In this document: piece after piece, positions 35,014-45,000 of the stretch | Layout of the letters: every line of letters begins with the position of its first letter | How positions within the stretch are numbered: position 1 is the stretch's first letter | Origin: Lytechinus variegatus | Lineage: Eukaryota > Echinodermata > Echinoidea > Temnopleuroida > Toxopneustidae | Assembly: GCF_018143015.1 (NCBI RefSeq) | Contig: NC_054752.1 | Coordinates: 4,265,216 to 4,329,215 of the forward strand | DNA: 64,000 nt | Reading direction: 5' to 3' | Program-made: the position numbers and the translations under genes | Notes under the pieces: generated by a model | The model's database searches: none | What the model was told of the DNA's origin: nothing | What the model saw: only the letters and a program-made list of their open reading frames with translations

Positions 35014-36522
35014 CCTCCGCCTTATGGATGTGAACGCTTTCCAAGGGAGATTAAACCACGTAAAAGAGGCAAGAGAGGAGGAGTCCGAGAGAAAGTAAGG
35101 AAAAGGGGTAATAAACCCCCATTACCTACTATGATTATTGGTAATGTTCGGTCATTGACGAACAAAATGGATGAACTTAGTACTTTATGTAAATATATGC
35201 ATGAATATAGAGAATCATGTTTGATGGCATATACAGAAACTTGGCTTAACGACAATATCCCTGATAGTGCTTTAGATCTACCTAACTTTGCTATGGTTAG
35301 GGCCGATAGGACAATTGATTCAGGAAAGACGAGGGGAGGCGGGATTTGTTTATACATCAGTCAGAGATGGTGTAATAATTGGACAGTGAAAAGTCAGATT
35401 TGTTCACCCGACATTGAACTTCTTGCAGTTGGACTAAGACCCTTTTACCTCCCAAGAGAATTCCCACAGGTCTTCATCATCACCGTCTACATTCACCCCC
35501 GAGCTGACGTCACGATCGCTAGTGAGACCATAGCTGAAAAAGTTCACGAACTCCAGACACAATCACCCGAAGCGCCGATTCTGATTAATGGGGATTTCAA
35601 TCAATGCCGATTGAACATTGTTCTTCCCAATTTTGAGCAGTATATTAACATTCCGACGAGAAATGATGCCACTTTAGACCTTTGTTATGGTAATATCCGC
35701 AACGCATATACAAGCAAGGCATGTCATCAGATTGGCAGCTCCGATCATACGAACATCCAACTCATACCGGTATACAAGCAGAAACTGAAAAGAGCGTCAG
35801 TTGCAACCAAGCAACGCTATGTCTGGTCTGATCACGTGACCGAGAAACTCCAAGCTTGTTTTGACTGCACGAATTGGAACGCCCTACTGGACTCATCGGA
35901 TACGCTTCATGAAGCAGTAGATGCCGTCACCGATTATATACGCTTTTGTGTTGACACAAACGTTCCCTGCAAGTCATCGAAAATCTACCCAAACAATAAA
36001 CCTTGGGTATCAAAAGAACTGAGAGACTTAATGAACTTTAAGAATGAAGCATTATGCTCCGGTAATCGGGTTGAAGTAAAAAATATCCAAAAACAAATCA
36101 AAGAAAAGGTCCAGTCGCGTAAAAGTTTGTATAAAGAAAAGATTGAAAGAAGTTTCAAGGATAATGACCCGAAAACTGCATGGAAAACCCTACAAAATGT
36201 AACTAACTACAAAACAAAACAAGGGGTACCCCAGTCAACTGTGTGTCAATCTTTTGTAGATAATCTAAATGAATTCTATTGCAGATTCGATAGGGAAGAT
36301 TTTTCATCTGAGAACAACGAACTAGCTCGGAAATTAAAAGGAAAAAAGATGGATGAATACGATAACAATAGAATTGTTTTGACAGAACATGACGTAAGAG
36401 TGTTGTTAGGTCATGTAAAGGTCAACAAGTCACCCGGTCCAGATTGTATCCCGAATAAAGTTTTGAAAACATGTAAAGACCAGCTCGCTGGTATTTTCAG
36501 ACAACTGTTTCAAATCGCACTC

Positions 36523-37010
36523 GACTGTGGTGTTATTCCGGAACTTTGGAAAACATCATCCATATAGTTCCTATTCCAAAAGTCAAGAACCCGGTTGATA
36601 TGAATGATTATCGACCGATTGCGTTAACATGCAGTATAATGAAATGTTTCGAGAAACTGATGTTAAAATATCTGTTGAAACAAACAGAGGCCCACTTAGA
36701 TCCATTACAGTTTGCTTATAGATCAAACAGGGGAGTAGAAGATGCAGTTTTACTGCACTTACACAGACTGTGGTGTTAATCCGGAACTTTGGAAAACATC
36801 ATCCATGCATAGTTCCTATTCCAAAAGTCAAGAACCCGGTTGATATGAATGATTATCGACCGATTGCGTTAACATGCAGTATAATGAAATGTTTCGAGAA
36901 ACTGATGTTAAAATATCTCTTGAAACAAACAGAGGCCCACTTAGATCCATTACAGTTTGCTTATAGATCAAACAGGGGAGTAGAAGATGCAGTTTTACTG
37001 CACTTACACA
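36523..37010 (+). repeat. 243-bp tandem duplication within the LINE
   Basis: Sequence from GACTGTGGTGTTATTCCGG (36523) to 36765 is repeated from 36766 to about 37010, with two extra bases near CATCCATGCATAG. The duplicated part covers the start of the reverse transcriptase (VIPELWKTSS through VEDAVLLHLH). It splits the LINE frame. Confidence 0.85.
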
Positions 37011-38239
37011 AAACATTGTCTCATTTAGATAAGTCTAAAACGTATGTGAGATCGGCATTTATCGATTTTTCAAGTGCATTTAACACTTTGGTTCCACATC
37101 TGCTAATTCAGAAACTAGATGAAAATAATGTTTATCCACAATTATCAATTCTACTTCTTGACTCTTTGCTGAACCGACCACAAATGGTTAAAGTTGGACA
37201 GATTAAATCAGGTGTTAGTTCAGTTAATGTAGGGGTACCCCAAGGGTGTGTTCTTTCCCCTGCTCTGTTCTCAATATATACAAGCGACTGTGTTAGCACA
37301 AACAATGAATGCTTGATTATTAAGTACGCTGATGATACCGTAATATCTGGGTTCCTTTCCGTGGACGCAAACCGCTACTTCTCAGAAGTATCACATTTCG
37401 TCAATTGGTGTGGCACTCATCATTTGCTTTTAAATGTAGGAAAAACAAAAGAAATAATCATTGACTTTAGAAGAAATGTTACTGAGCACATGCCACTCGA
37501 AATACATGGAAAGCCCATTGACCAGGTCAAGGAATACAAGTAACTTGGTACCACAATCACGAATACACTTGACTGGACTGAAAACACAATTTCAATTCAA
37601 AAGAAGGCAAATCATAGACTGTTTTTCATTCGCCAACTCAAAAAGCTCCATATGGATAGGTCGATTTTGTCCCTGTTTTACAAGTCTATCATCCAGTCAA
37701 TTGTAATGTTCGATGTAATTTGCTTCTATAGCAACCTTACTAAATCGAACAAAGAGAAGCTTGAACGTCCACGGAAAATTGCCCAGAAAATACTCGGTCT
37801 GGAATTACCCCCAATTGAAACTCTCTACAACGAAAGATTACTAGCTAAAGTTCAGGCCATCGTAAAAGATACATCTCACCCTCTACATTGCTATTACAAC
37901 TTCAATAGGTCCGGTGTTCGCCTCTGTGTCTCCCTTACTAACAAAGTACGTTTTAGGCAGTCTTTTGTCCCAAATTCTCAACATGTGTTTAATAGTACAG
38001 TTGTCAGATGGAATCACAAACCAATTAGTATTTGAATAATTAATCAATTCATATATCTGCAATTGTACTTTTCTATTATATTTGAAATAACGTATACGGC
38101 ATTTTGTTTTGTGTATTTAATCCCACGGTATTGTAAGTATATTTCATTCTGTATATGTGCATATGCATTTGTAATTTCTGTAAACCCGATGTGAAATGAA
38201 TTTCCTACACAGGACAATAAATACATTCAATTCAATTCA

Positions 38240-38499
38240 TGTCATAATCTATTTTAGGTCCTGCGTTTCGAATATCTCCAGCCATCAGTCGTAATATACA
38301 TTTATGTATGGTGCGGGTGTCGCGGGAAAGGATTTTGCACACGAAAAGCAGATCATTAGGGCCTGTAACCCCCCTGTAACACAAAGCTTAGCTTTGATTG
38401 TAGAGCAGTTTTCTACGTTTGATTCTATTGACTATAATGTACAATCAATCTTAAAAATCAAGTGTATGATTAAGCGTTAACTTTTGTGTTAGGGGACCC
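38240..38499. other. No recognisable feature
   Basis: Short intergenic stretch between the Rex1-like LINE tail and an older LINE fragment. Confidence 0.35.
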
Positions 38500-39080
38500 T
38501 AATATTAGCGTCCGTGAGGATTGCGAAAGGTCCCAAATTACGCATATGGAGATGACAGAACAAGATACTTCGCTTTTAATCGTTAAGCTCCAAGAAGTTG
38601 ACCTTCATCCAACATCGAATCGTCAATGGCAGCACCGACAACAGCAACTGCACGAACCTCTGTATCTTTAACTTTTGGATCAAAAGTGAGGTATACAGCT
38701 GGATGTCATCAGCATAGACACATAGAAGTGTACAAAAAGACCATGTTGCCACATTATAGAGCCAAGAGGAGTGATGTACAGTTTGAAGAACAAGGGACCA
38801 AGGACAGACTCCCAAGGTCATTGCAAAGGGTAGTTACAGGAAACTACATGCCAGTTGTGAATACAGCTTGTCCTCTGTTGGCAAAGTAAAGGGAAAGCCA
38901 TTGAAGTTCAGAATCATCAATTCCAAAACAGACTGTCAGTCTCCCAAGAATTAAAGAATGACATGTTCAGTGGTATCGAAACTGGTTGACAAGTCAAACA
39001 TTACTTAGGCAACTGATTTCTTCATAGAGAGAGATCTCCTGGCACACAATCGAAGAAATTCTCGACCTAGACTTTGATGG
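38500..39080 (-). mobile_element. CR1/L2-type LINE fragment, reverse-transcriptase core
   Basis: The minus strand reads a decayed reverse-transcriptase segment (LGVCPWSLVLQT, VYADDIQLYTSLLIQKLK) around the YADD motif. Family positions such as GPLLFTLY are shifted out of frame. Flanks are decayed. Confidence 0.55.
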
Positions 39081-40033
39081 TGATATCTCAGACTTGCATG
39101 CAGCCTATCTGAGCTGGATAAGCTATTGGATGCTGTTGGGTTTAATGCCGATCAAAAGAATTGGATTAATAGTAACCTACAGGAACACCAAATATGTCAG
39201 GAACGCACCATCCTCTGGAAGGTATCTTTGTTATTAATTAGAAATAATCTATCTTATGAAGATGTGTGTGTATTAGAAGTTCGATAAATTGCCAAGGGAG
39301 ACATTACACAACTCATTGCGGTATTGAAAGGTGCACTCCGAACATTTTAACACCTGAACCAAGATTTGGTCAGACAGCAGATTCTCTCTCAAGACAAAAG
39401 TTTAGGTTTTCTTTATGATCTGTGACATGAGAATCGGACATATCTCAAGAACACGCACACGATGACTTCGATACGAACTGCCTCCGCAGAATACTTGTGC
39501 TAAATTGATTTGATTTCAACAATTTTATAATATGAGGCTGCCCTATCAATCAAGCCATCCAATGGAAACCAGCTCGATGATAACTGACATTGATCATTCA
39601 ACACCCCGAAGGTGTATATCAAGCAGGGGGAAGCTGGATGCCTCTAAGTTGGATGAAGCGGCAATCCTTGATAGGACAGGTGCAGTACTGCATTGGAAAA
39701 GATTTATTATGGAGATGCACATGTAATCAGTTAATGAAGTACAATTATCAAAATTTGTTATTAAAAGGACATGCAGTGACTTATTTGTTGTGGAACTTTA
39801 GAAAACCACAGCCTGGCTTTTAAAACATGGAAAACGGTCTAATTGATGGGCAAAATGAGACATTAGATGGTTTATAAATATATGGGTTCAGTTCTGATTT
39901 TTTTTTTAATTGGACAATTTGACAAGCATAATGGAGAACACACAAGACATTTCATTTTCAGCAGACTCTTTTCACTTCATTTTGCTAAAGAAAAACACAC
40001 ATTATACATATATATATATATATATCTACTGTG
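39081..40033. other. Mostly unrecognised intergenic sequence
   Basis: No gene recognised. A short (TA)n tract lies at about 40006-40024. Confidence 0.35.
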
Positions 40034-40133
40034 TGACGAAGAGTGTGACTTTACCTTTCATTTTTTAGAGCTATGCTCCTTTTAAAATCTATGATTTTAT
40101 TTCTACGGCATTTACTATACCTTTTATGATTAT
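40034..40133 (+). repeat. 100-bp direct repeat, copy A
   Basis: Identical by eye to 40442-40541, starting TGACGAAGAGTGTGACTTT and ending CCTTTTATGATTAT. Copy A follows a (TA)n tract. Confidence 0.8.
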
Positions 40134-40441
40134 TTTATTCCATATGCCGAAGCAGACTATTTCTATTTTACTCAGGTACTTTTTACTGCTAAACTTCGAC
40201 TGTTGGCGGTGAGGCCCTTTTCAGATTTTCCTGTTTTGGAGCCGGAGATTCGCCATTGTCATCTTGCAGTCATGGCAACGCGTCTTTAGATGCGTCTTTT
40301 ACAGTGCGCTTCCTCCATCTTCAGCGCATTGATTTCTTTGAAAGGTGAGTTTCACAATCCGTATGCCCATGAACAGACGTGTTTTTCACGACTGTTTCAG
40401 AAACGGATTTTGAATTCTCTTTTTTGTCACATCATGGGCAC

Positions 40442-40536
40442 TGACGAAGAGTGTGACTTTACCTTTCATTTTTTAGAGCTATGCTCCTTTTAAAATCTAT
40501 GATTTTATTTCTACGGCATTTACTATACCTTTTATG

Positions 40537-40541
<5 letters not shown>
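40442..40541 (+). repeat. 100-bp direct repeat, copy B
   Basis: Second copy, 408 bp downstream of copy A, running directly into the long (TA)n tract at 40536-40609. Between the copies is about 308 bp of unrecognised sequence. Confidence 0.8.

Positions 40542-40609
<68 letters not shown>
40536..40609. repeat. (TA)n microsatellite
   Basis: About 36 TA units with one interruption (ACATA). It separates the 100-bp repeat from the Penelope-like remnant. Confidence 0.9.
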
Positions 40610-41460
40610 GTGAATCGCATATTCAACAGGAATACCCTCAAGGTCAGTTACAGCTGCATGCCGAACGTTGCCAGCATCATCAAGGCCCATAACAAGCTAT
40701 ACATGGAAGAAGGCAAGAAAACCAGTAGCATCAAAACAAGAACCTCTGCCCCCTTCAAGGGAACTGCTTGGCTACTAACATCATCTACAACGCCGAAGTT
40801 ACTAGCCCAAGCAAAACGATGGTCTACATCGGCCTTACGGAGCCCCCCTTCAAGTTGAGGTACAGCAGCCATCTCCTATCCTTCCGACATGAGAGGTATC
40901 AACACAGCACGGAGCTATCAAAATTCATCTGGGATCTAAAACGGCATGATACACCCTACACCATCAAGTGGTCGATTGCCCGACGTGCGCATCCTTACAC
41001 CAACGAGTCTAAGAGGTGTGACCTGTGCTTATCTGAGAAGCTGCTCATAATGAACGCTGACAAGCAATCACTCTTAAATAAGAGACCGGAACTCATTTCT
41101 AAATGCCGTCATCAGAATAAGTTCTACTTGTGCAACTTCAAGAAAGAATTTTCGTAATCGCTTTGCATCTTTTTGCCAACCCCAGTTTCACGGTCTTACT
41201 GGTGCATTGTCGCTTCATGCCCCCCCCCCCGCACTCTCTCTCTTCCTCTGTTCTCTCCCCCTCTCTCTTTCTTTTTCATAGAATTGTTAATATTCAAATG
41301 GTATTGCCACTAGCCTTTATTGTTGCCTGAAGGTCGCATCGGCGTGAAACTCCGAGTAGCAAATCAATAAAGTACTGATGAACCACACGTTATCTGTGTA
41401 ACTTTATTTATTTTATTTCATGCTCTGCCTCATCACAGACATCGAGCACTCTTAATTACA
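40610..41460 (+). mobile_element. Penelope-like element 3' remnant with GIY-YIG endonuclease
   Basis: The plus strand encodes LKVSYSCMPNVASIIKAHNK, then a GIY-YIG-type domain (NIIYNAEV, MVYIGLTEPPFKLRYSSH, STELSKFIWDLK, RCDLCLSEKLLI, LNKRPELISKCRHQNKF), ending near 41157. This differs from the element at 16025 and belongs to another Penelope lineage. The reverse transcriptase is missing and the copy is broken, with about one further break. The 3' part carries a hammerhead-like fold at 41315-41372. Confidence 0.75.
41315..41372 (+). ncRNA. Hammerhead ribozyme-like motif (type I) in Penelope tail
   Basis: Stem I pairs 41315-41322 with 41365-41372 (8 bp) and 41323-41326 with 41359-41362 (4 bp), with a 2-nt bulge. 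The core CTGA strand is at 41327-41333. Stem II pairs 41335-41337 with 41342-41344. GAAA is at 41346-41349. Stem III is a 3-bp mini-helix from 41349-41351 to 41355-41357, followed by the expected TA cleavage dinucleotide at 41357-41358. Nearly all conserved core positions fit; one or two deviate, so activity may be reduced or lost. Hammerheads with tiny stem III are known from Penelope-like elements. Confidence 0.65.
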
Positions 41461-41477
41461 AGGATAGCATTCACCAA

Positions 41478-41545
<68 letters not shown>
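41478..41545. repeat. (TA)n microsatellite
   Basis: About 34 TA units, directly before a small MITE. Confidence 0.9.
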
Positions 41546-41547
<2 letters not shown>

Positions 41548-41716
41548 TCTAAAAAAGGTTAACACAATATTGGGTAAATGGGGAACATGCATGTTGTTGG
41601 GTAAAAAGATTTTACGCAATGTTGCGTTGAAATATATAGGGTTAAAAAATACCTAGCAAACATGCATGTTCCCTTTTTACTCAATATTGGGTAAAATTTT
41701 ACTCAGTGTTTTTAGA

Positions 41717-41722
<6 letters not shown>
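41546..41722. mobile_element. Small MITE with ACACTCTAAAAA ends between (TA)n tracts
   Basis: ACACTCTAAAAA at the left and TTTTTAGAGTGT at the right are inverted copies. AACATGCATGTT and CAATATTGGGTAAA blocks occur on both sides. About 177 bp. It lies between two (TA)n tracts, which suggests insertion into a TA-rich target. Confidence 0.65.

Positions 41723-41726
<4 letters not shown>

Positions 41727-41771
<45 letters not shown>
41727..41771. repeat. (TA)n microsatellite
   Basis: About 22 TA units after a GTGTGTG stretch. Confidence 0.9.
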
Positions 41772-41775
<4 letters not shown>

Positions 41776-41867
41776 GTAAAGAAATGGATGAAGAGAACAA
41801 TGGTAGGCGTAGCTTCAATCAAGGTTCCCCAGAGCTATCTACCCTTTTGGAAAAATTGGTGATGCCG

Positions 41868-41873
41868 AAAAAA
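41868..41873 (-). terminator. Pol III terminator of tRNA-Gly
   Basis: Six T residues on the minus strand immediately after the tRNA 3' end. Confidence 0.6.
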
Positions 41874-41874
41874 T

Positions 41875-41945
41875 GTCTCTGCCGGGAATCGAACCCGGGC
41901 CCCCAGCTTGGAACGCCGGTGCCTTAACCACTAGACCACAGAGAC
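41875..41945 (-). tRNA. tRNA-Gly (anticodon UCC)
   Basis: The minus strand folds into a complete cloverleaf. The acceptor stem GTCTCTG/CAGAGAC has 7 perfect pairs. The D arm is GTCT/AGGC. The anticodon stem CCGGC/GCTGG carries loop GTTCCAA, giving anticodon TCC. The T arm is CCGGG/CCCGG with loop TTCGATT. No intron. One base past the acceptor, TTTTTT forms a Pol III terminator. A SINE head is the alternative, but the perfect stems and immediate terminator favour a functional or recently functional gene. Confidence 0.7.
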
Positions 41946-42042
41946 GGGTTAATGGTTAGGGCGAGCCTGATCCAATTGACCGTCAGATAGACAGATTTTC
42001 GACACCATACCAATTATAATTTCCTTTGTCGGGTGACAAAGG

Positions 42043-42044
42043 AT

Positions 42045-42070
<26 letters not shown>
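42043..42070. repeat. (TA)n microsatellite
   Basis: About 13 TA units. Confidence 0.85.
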
Positions 42071-42078
<8 letters not shown>

Positions 42079-42609
42079 GTGATCGGATTCTGTTGGTCGG
42101 GGAACATAGCAACTCCAAAGGATATTAAATGCGACTGATTAACTATTATGAGTTGAGATTTACAGTACTGTCATGATTCAAATTTCATAATCCATCATCT
42201 AAAACTTGAAATATGAATGAATTGATTGATATCATAATTTAAAGAAAAATTTTATATTCAAAATGTAAGCAATTAATAGTGACATTCGCTTGATTACAGA
42301 TAGGTTCAAGAAATTCGTTGGATCACCACCAGTGTTCTTTTAAATGGGAAGACCCTCCCTGCAGGAATTTACCTTTGTATGCAGATGTGACTGTGGGAGT
42401 TGGTGCATTCGTTAATGCCCATGGACATATACGAATACAAACGTGTAAAAATCATTGAAACTTATCATTTTCTTCCATTGATAATCAATATTTTGACAGA
42501 TCCCATAACAAAACATACACGAAACAAAAGGTACAAAACACAAAGAAATACATGAGAAATTCAAAAATTATAAAATGCATTAATATTCACTCTGATATTA
42601 TATTCTAAG
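42071..42609. other. No recognisable feature
   Basis: AT-rich intergenic DNA, no supported genes or transposon ends. Confidence 0.4.
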
Positions 42610-43030
42610 GGCCGTACAATTATTTTTAAGGTTGCAAAAAACTGTTTGTACCAAAAATATAAACATTTAAGCTGAAATTATCAAATTAAGCATAATGATC
42701 CAAAATATGCATAAATTTGCATAATTAATTAGCCGGAAACAAAAATAATTATTTTTCCCGAAAGGTACACGTACGTAGGCACGATTATGCAGTATTCATG
42801 TCTGTAAACGCGAATATAATTAAAGAAAATTGTCGAAATAATCTGAATTGTCCATTTGGCAGCCATTTTTGTTTATGCAAATTAGGTGGTCAAAACATGA
42901 GAAATTAGCTTGGGAACCGATCCTATCAGATTCAGCATAATTTGAATTGTGTGAAATAGTCCGGTTCCCGACTTTTACCCCAAAATGCTTCTTAAAGTTT
43001 ATAAAGGCCTCTTTTTCCAGAATGGCACTA
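42610..43030 (-). repeat. Dispersed repeat family A, copy 2
   Basis: In reverse complement, GGTAAAAGTCGGGAACCGG, TCGGTTCCCAAGC and AACAAAAATGGCTGCCAAAT follow the same order as copy 1 at 31870-32340, and ATGCATAAATTTGCATAA also matches. Confidence 0.6.
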
Positions 43031-43139
43031 GTTAACAATACTTATTGGGTGTTTTTATGATTATAACTTTTGTGACCCACCACATCTTTTCTATTTAAGC
43101 AATATACATTGATCACAAAAACCCAGGAACATGGGTTAC

Positions 43140-43850
43140 ACTTCGTAATTCAGAAACACGTAAGTTGCCTATACCTCGATGTTCGTTAATCCGAAAACGT
43201 AAAAGGGTTCGTTAATTATTATTATTATTATTATTATTTGTTTGGCGTCACCTGTGCCTGGGAGGCGAAAAGCGAACTGAATCACTGTGACCCGCAGGTC
43301 TCTCCTCCCGATATAACTGATTGGGGGAATGCAGGTGGACCACTACACCGGGGTTTTCCCCTACTCTTATACGAATAGTGCAATGGGTTCTTAACGTGCA
43401 TAGGTGGTGACTCTCCTCTACACGGGGCCTCCATTTAACGTCCTATCCGAGGGACGGAGTGTTTTCCATTGTAACATAGCCTGCATCTATGAAACATGGG
43501 AGAGACGTTTACACACAACGCACTGGCTTCAGTCATCCGCCCGGGATGGACTCGAACCCACGATCTTTGGCTCGACGGGCAGACGCGTTACCGACTGAGC
43601 CAACACCGAAGATTTGTGGCGTTATTCCGAAGGTTCGTTATTCCTAAGGATCGATAATCCGAAAACGAAATAAGGTTCGTTGTTCCGAAGGTTCGTTAAT
43701 CATTACGTTTAATTCCGACCAACGAACCTTCGGAATTACGAAGCTCATTTCATTTCGGATTAACGAACCTTCGGAATTACGAACCTCACTTCGTTTTCGG
43801 ACTAACGAACCTTCGGAATAACGAAGCTTCGGAATTACGAATGTATGCGG
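43140..43850. mobile_element. TTCGTAATTCCGAAGG inverted array, copy 2, split by a SINE
   Basis: The outer parts (43140-43216 and 43608-43850) consist of the same units as 10079-10570: TTCGTTAATCCGAAAACG on the left, CGAACCTTCGGAATTACG inverted on the right. The SINE at 43217-43607 separates them. Confidence 0.7.
43217..43607 (-). mobile_element. tRNA-derived SINE inserted in the inverted array
   Basis: On the minus strand the head reads GGTGTTGGCTCAGTCGGTAA (A box) and GGGTTCGAGTCC (B box). A body of about 300 bp follows, ending in an (AAT)n tail at 43217-43238. Head-to-tail order is that of a typical tRNA-derived SINE. Confidence 0.7.
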
Positions 43851-44264
43851 GAACATGTATACCATGTTTACTTGCCTATAATAAGTACCACTTGCTATAA
43901 AGTAACATGTTTTCTGCAACCGATTGTTAAAGGCCGTATGGTAAGATAATGAATTCGTTTAAGAGGTACTCATACTAAATAGATGCTTAAAAACGTAAAA
44001 CCTTGCACAAATCAAAATACCTCATGCTATAGTTTATATTTCCAAAAACGATATCTATGGGGTCCATTACATTGGCATAATGATACTTGTTGCAAGCTAA
44101 AACTCATCCTAAAACCAATCTTTCTCCATTTGGAATCCATAATTATTAGGAATTAACCTGAACATAATAATGTAAAAGATCAATCATTTATTAAATTGTT
44201 TGGTGCCTTTTATAGTAAAGGATTATTATTTTTTTTACTATACATGGTCATCAATGAATGATAA
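43851..44264. other. No recognisable feature
   Basis: AT-rich sequence between the inverted array and a LINE tail. Confidence 0.35.
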
Positions 44265-44608
44265 TAGACCTCATAATAATAATGATAATAATAATGGGTA
44301 TTTAGAGGCGCTAAAAACAAAAAGTACCATAGCGCGTGCAATGTAGGAGTAACAATTTAACATTTGCAATAATTACTACAATATTCAAGATAAAAAGGGA
44401 AAATTAATTATTTAGGAAAAAGGTATGTCTTAAGGGAAGATTTGAAGCCAAGAACACTGGAAGCATTTCTTATTGAAAGAGGGATAGCATTCCAGGTCTT
44501 GGCAGCTGCTACAGCAAACCGTTTTTCGGCAGAGGAGAGTTTTGACAAGGGAATGCAAAGTCTGCATGTATCAGTGATTGAACGAAGATTACTTTCCAAA
44601 CTTTCCAA
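44265..44608 (-). mobile_element. CR1/L2-type LINE 3' fragment
   Basis: The minus strand encodes a C-terminal segment (RLCIPLSKLSSAEKRFAVAA, KTWNAIPLSIRNAS, FKSSLKTYL), then a short 3' region with TAGCGCCTC, ending in (ATT)n near 44275-44295. The rest of the element is absent. Confidence 0.65.
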
Positions 44609-44615
44609 AACGATT

Positions 44616-44735
44616 TTATGATTAAAATAAGTGTACTATTTCGTTGAAATATACATCTACAAATCATATTCTTTCATTTCTGCTCATTTTCTGTCTCCCC
44701 AGGCTCTTTTTCTTCCTCTTTCCATTTATATTTCT
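44616..44735 (+). repeat. Dispersed repeat family A, partial copy 3
   Basis: ATGATTAAAATAAGTGTA, AAATATACATCTACA and TCTTCCTCTTTCC match 31877-31985. Confidence 0.5.
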
Positions 44736-45000
44736 ATTCCGACCTAAGTTCAATCTGTGCCCTTGAGAACACCTTTGAACAACCTTTTCTATTATTTTTC
44801 TATCAATCTATCACTAATATTGTATTTAATGCTTATCTTACGTTCTTCTATTCATGATTATTTCACAATATGATTAGTCTAAAAATAAGATTACTTTCTG
44901 TTGTACAAGAGATTGTTCATTCATTCTTTTTTTCTTCTAAGTGATCTTGTAGTCGGGGTAAGCGTTTTTCGGGAGAATCGTTGTTCAGGAGTGCTGCGTG

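Larger units (their letters stand above)
34577..38239 (+). mobile_element. Rex1-like LINE, disrupted
   Basis: Reading runs from about 34577 (5' limit uncertain) to a tail ending CATTCAATTCAATTCA at 38239. The frame gives a basic leader (KRGKRGGVREKVRKRG), an endonuclease domain (IIGNVRSLTNKMDEL, INGDFNQ, GSSDHTNI) and a reverse transcriptase (NDYRPIALTCSIMKCFEKL, FIDFSSAFNT, GVPQGCVLSP, KYADDTVISG), closest in pattern to the Rex1/Babar group. It is broken by a hAT-type MITE at 34771-35013, a 243-bp tandem duplication starting at 36523, and an in-frame TAA near 37541 where the family has Tyr in EYKYLGTTI. About 3.4 kb without the MITE. Confidence 0.8.
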
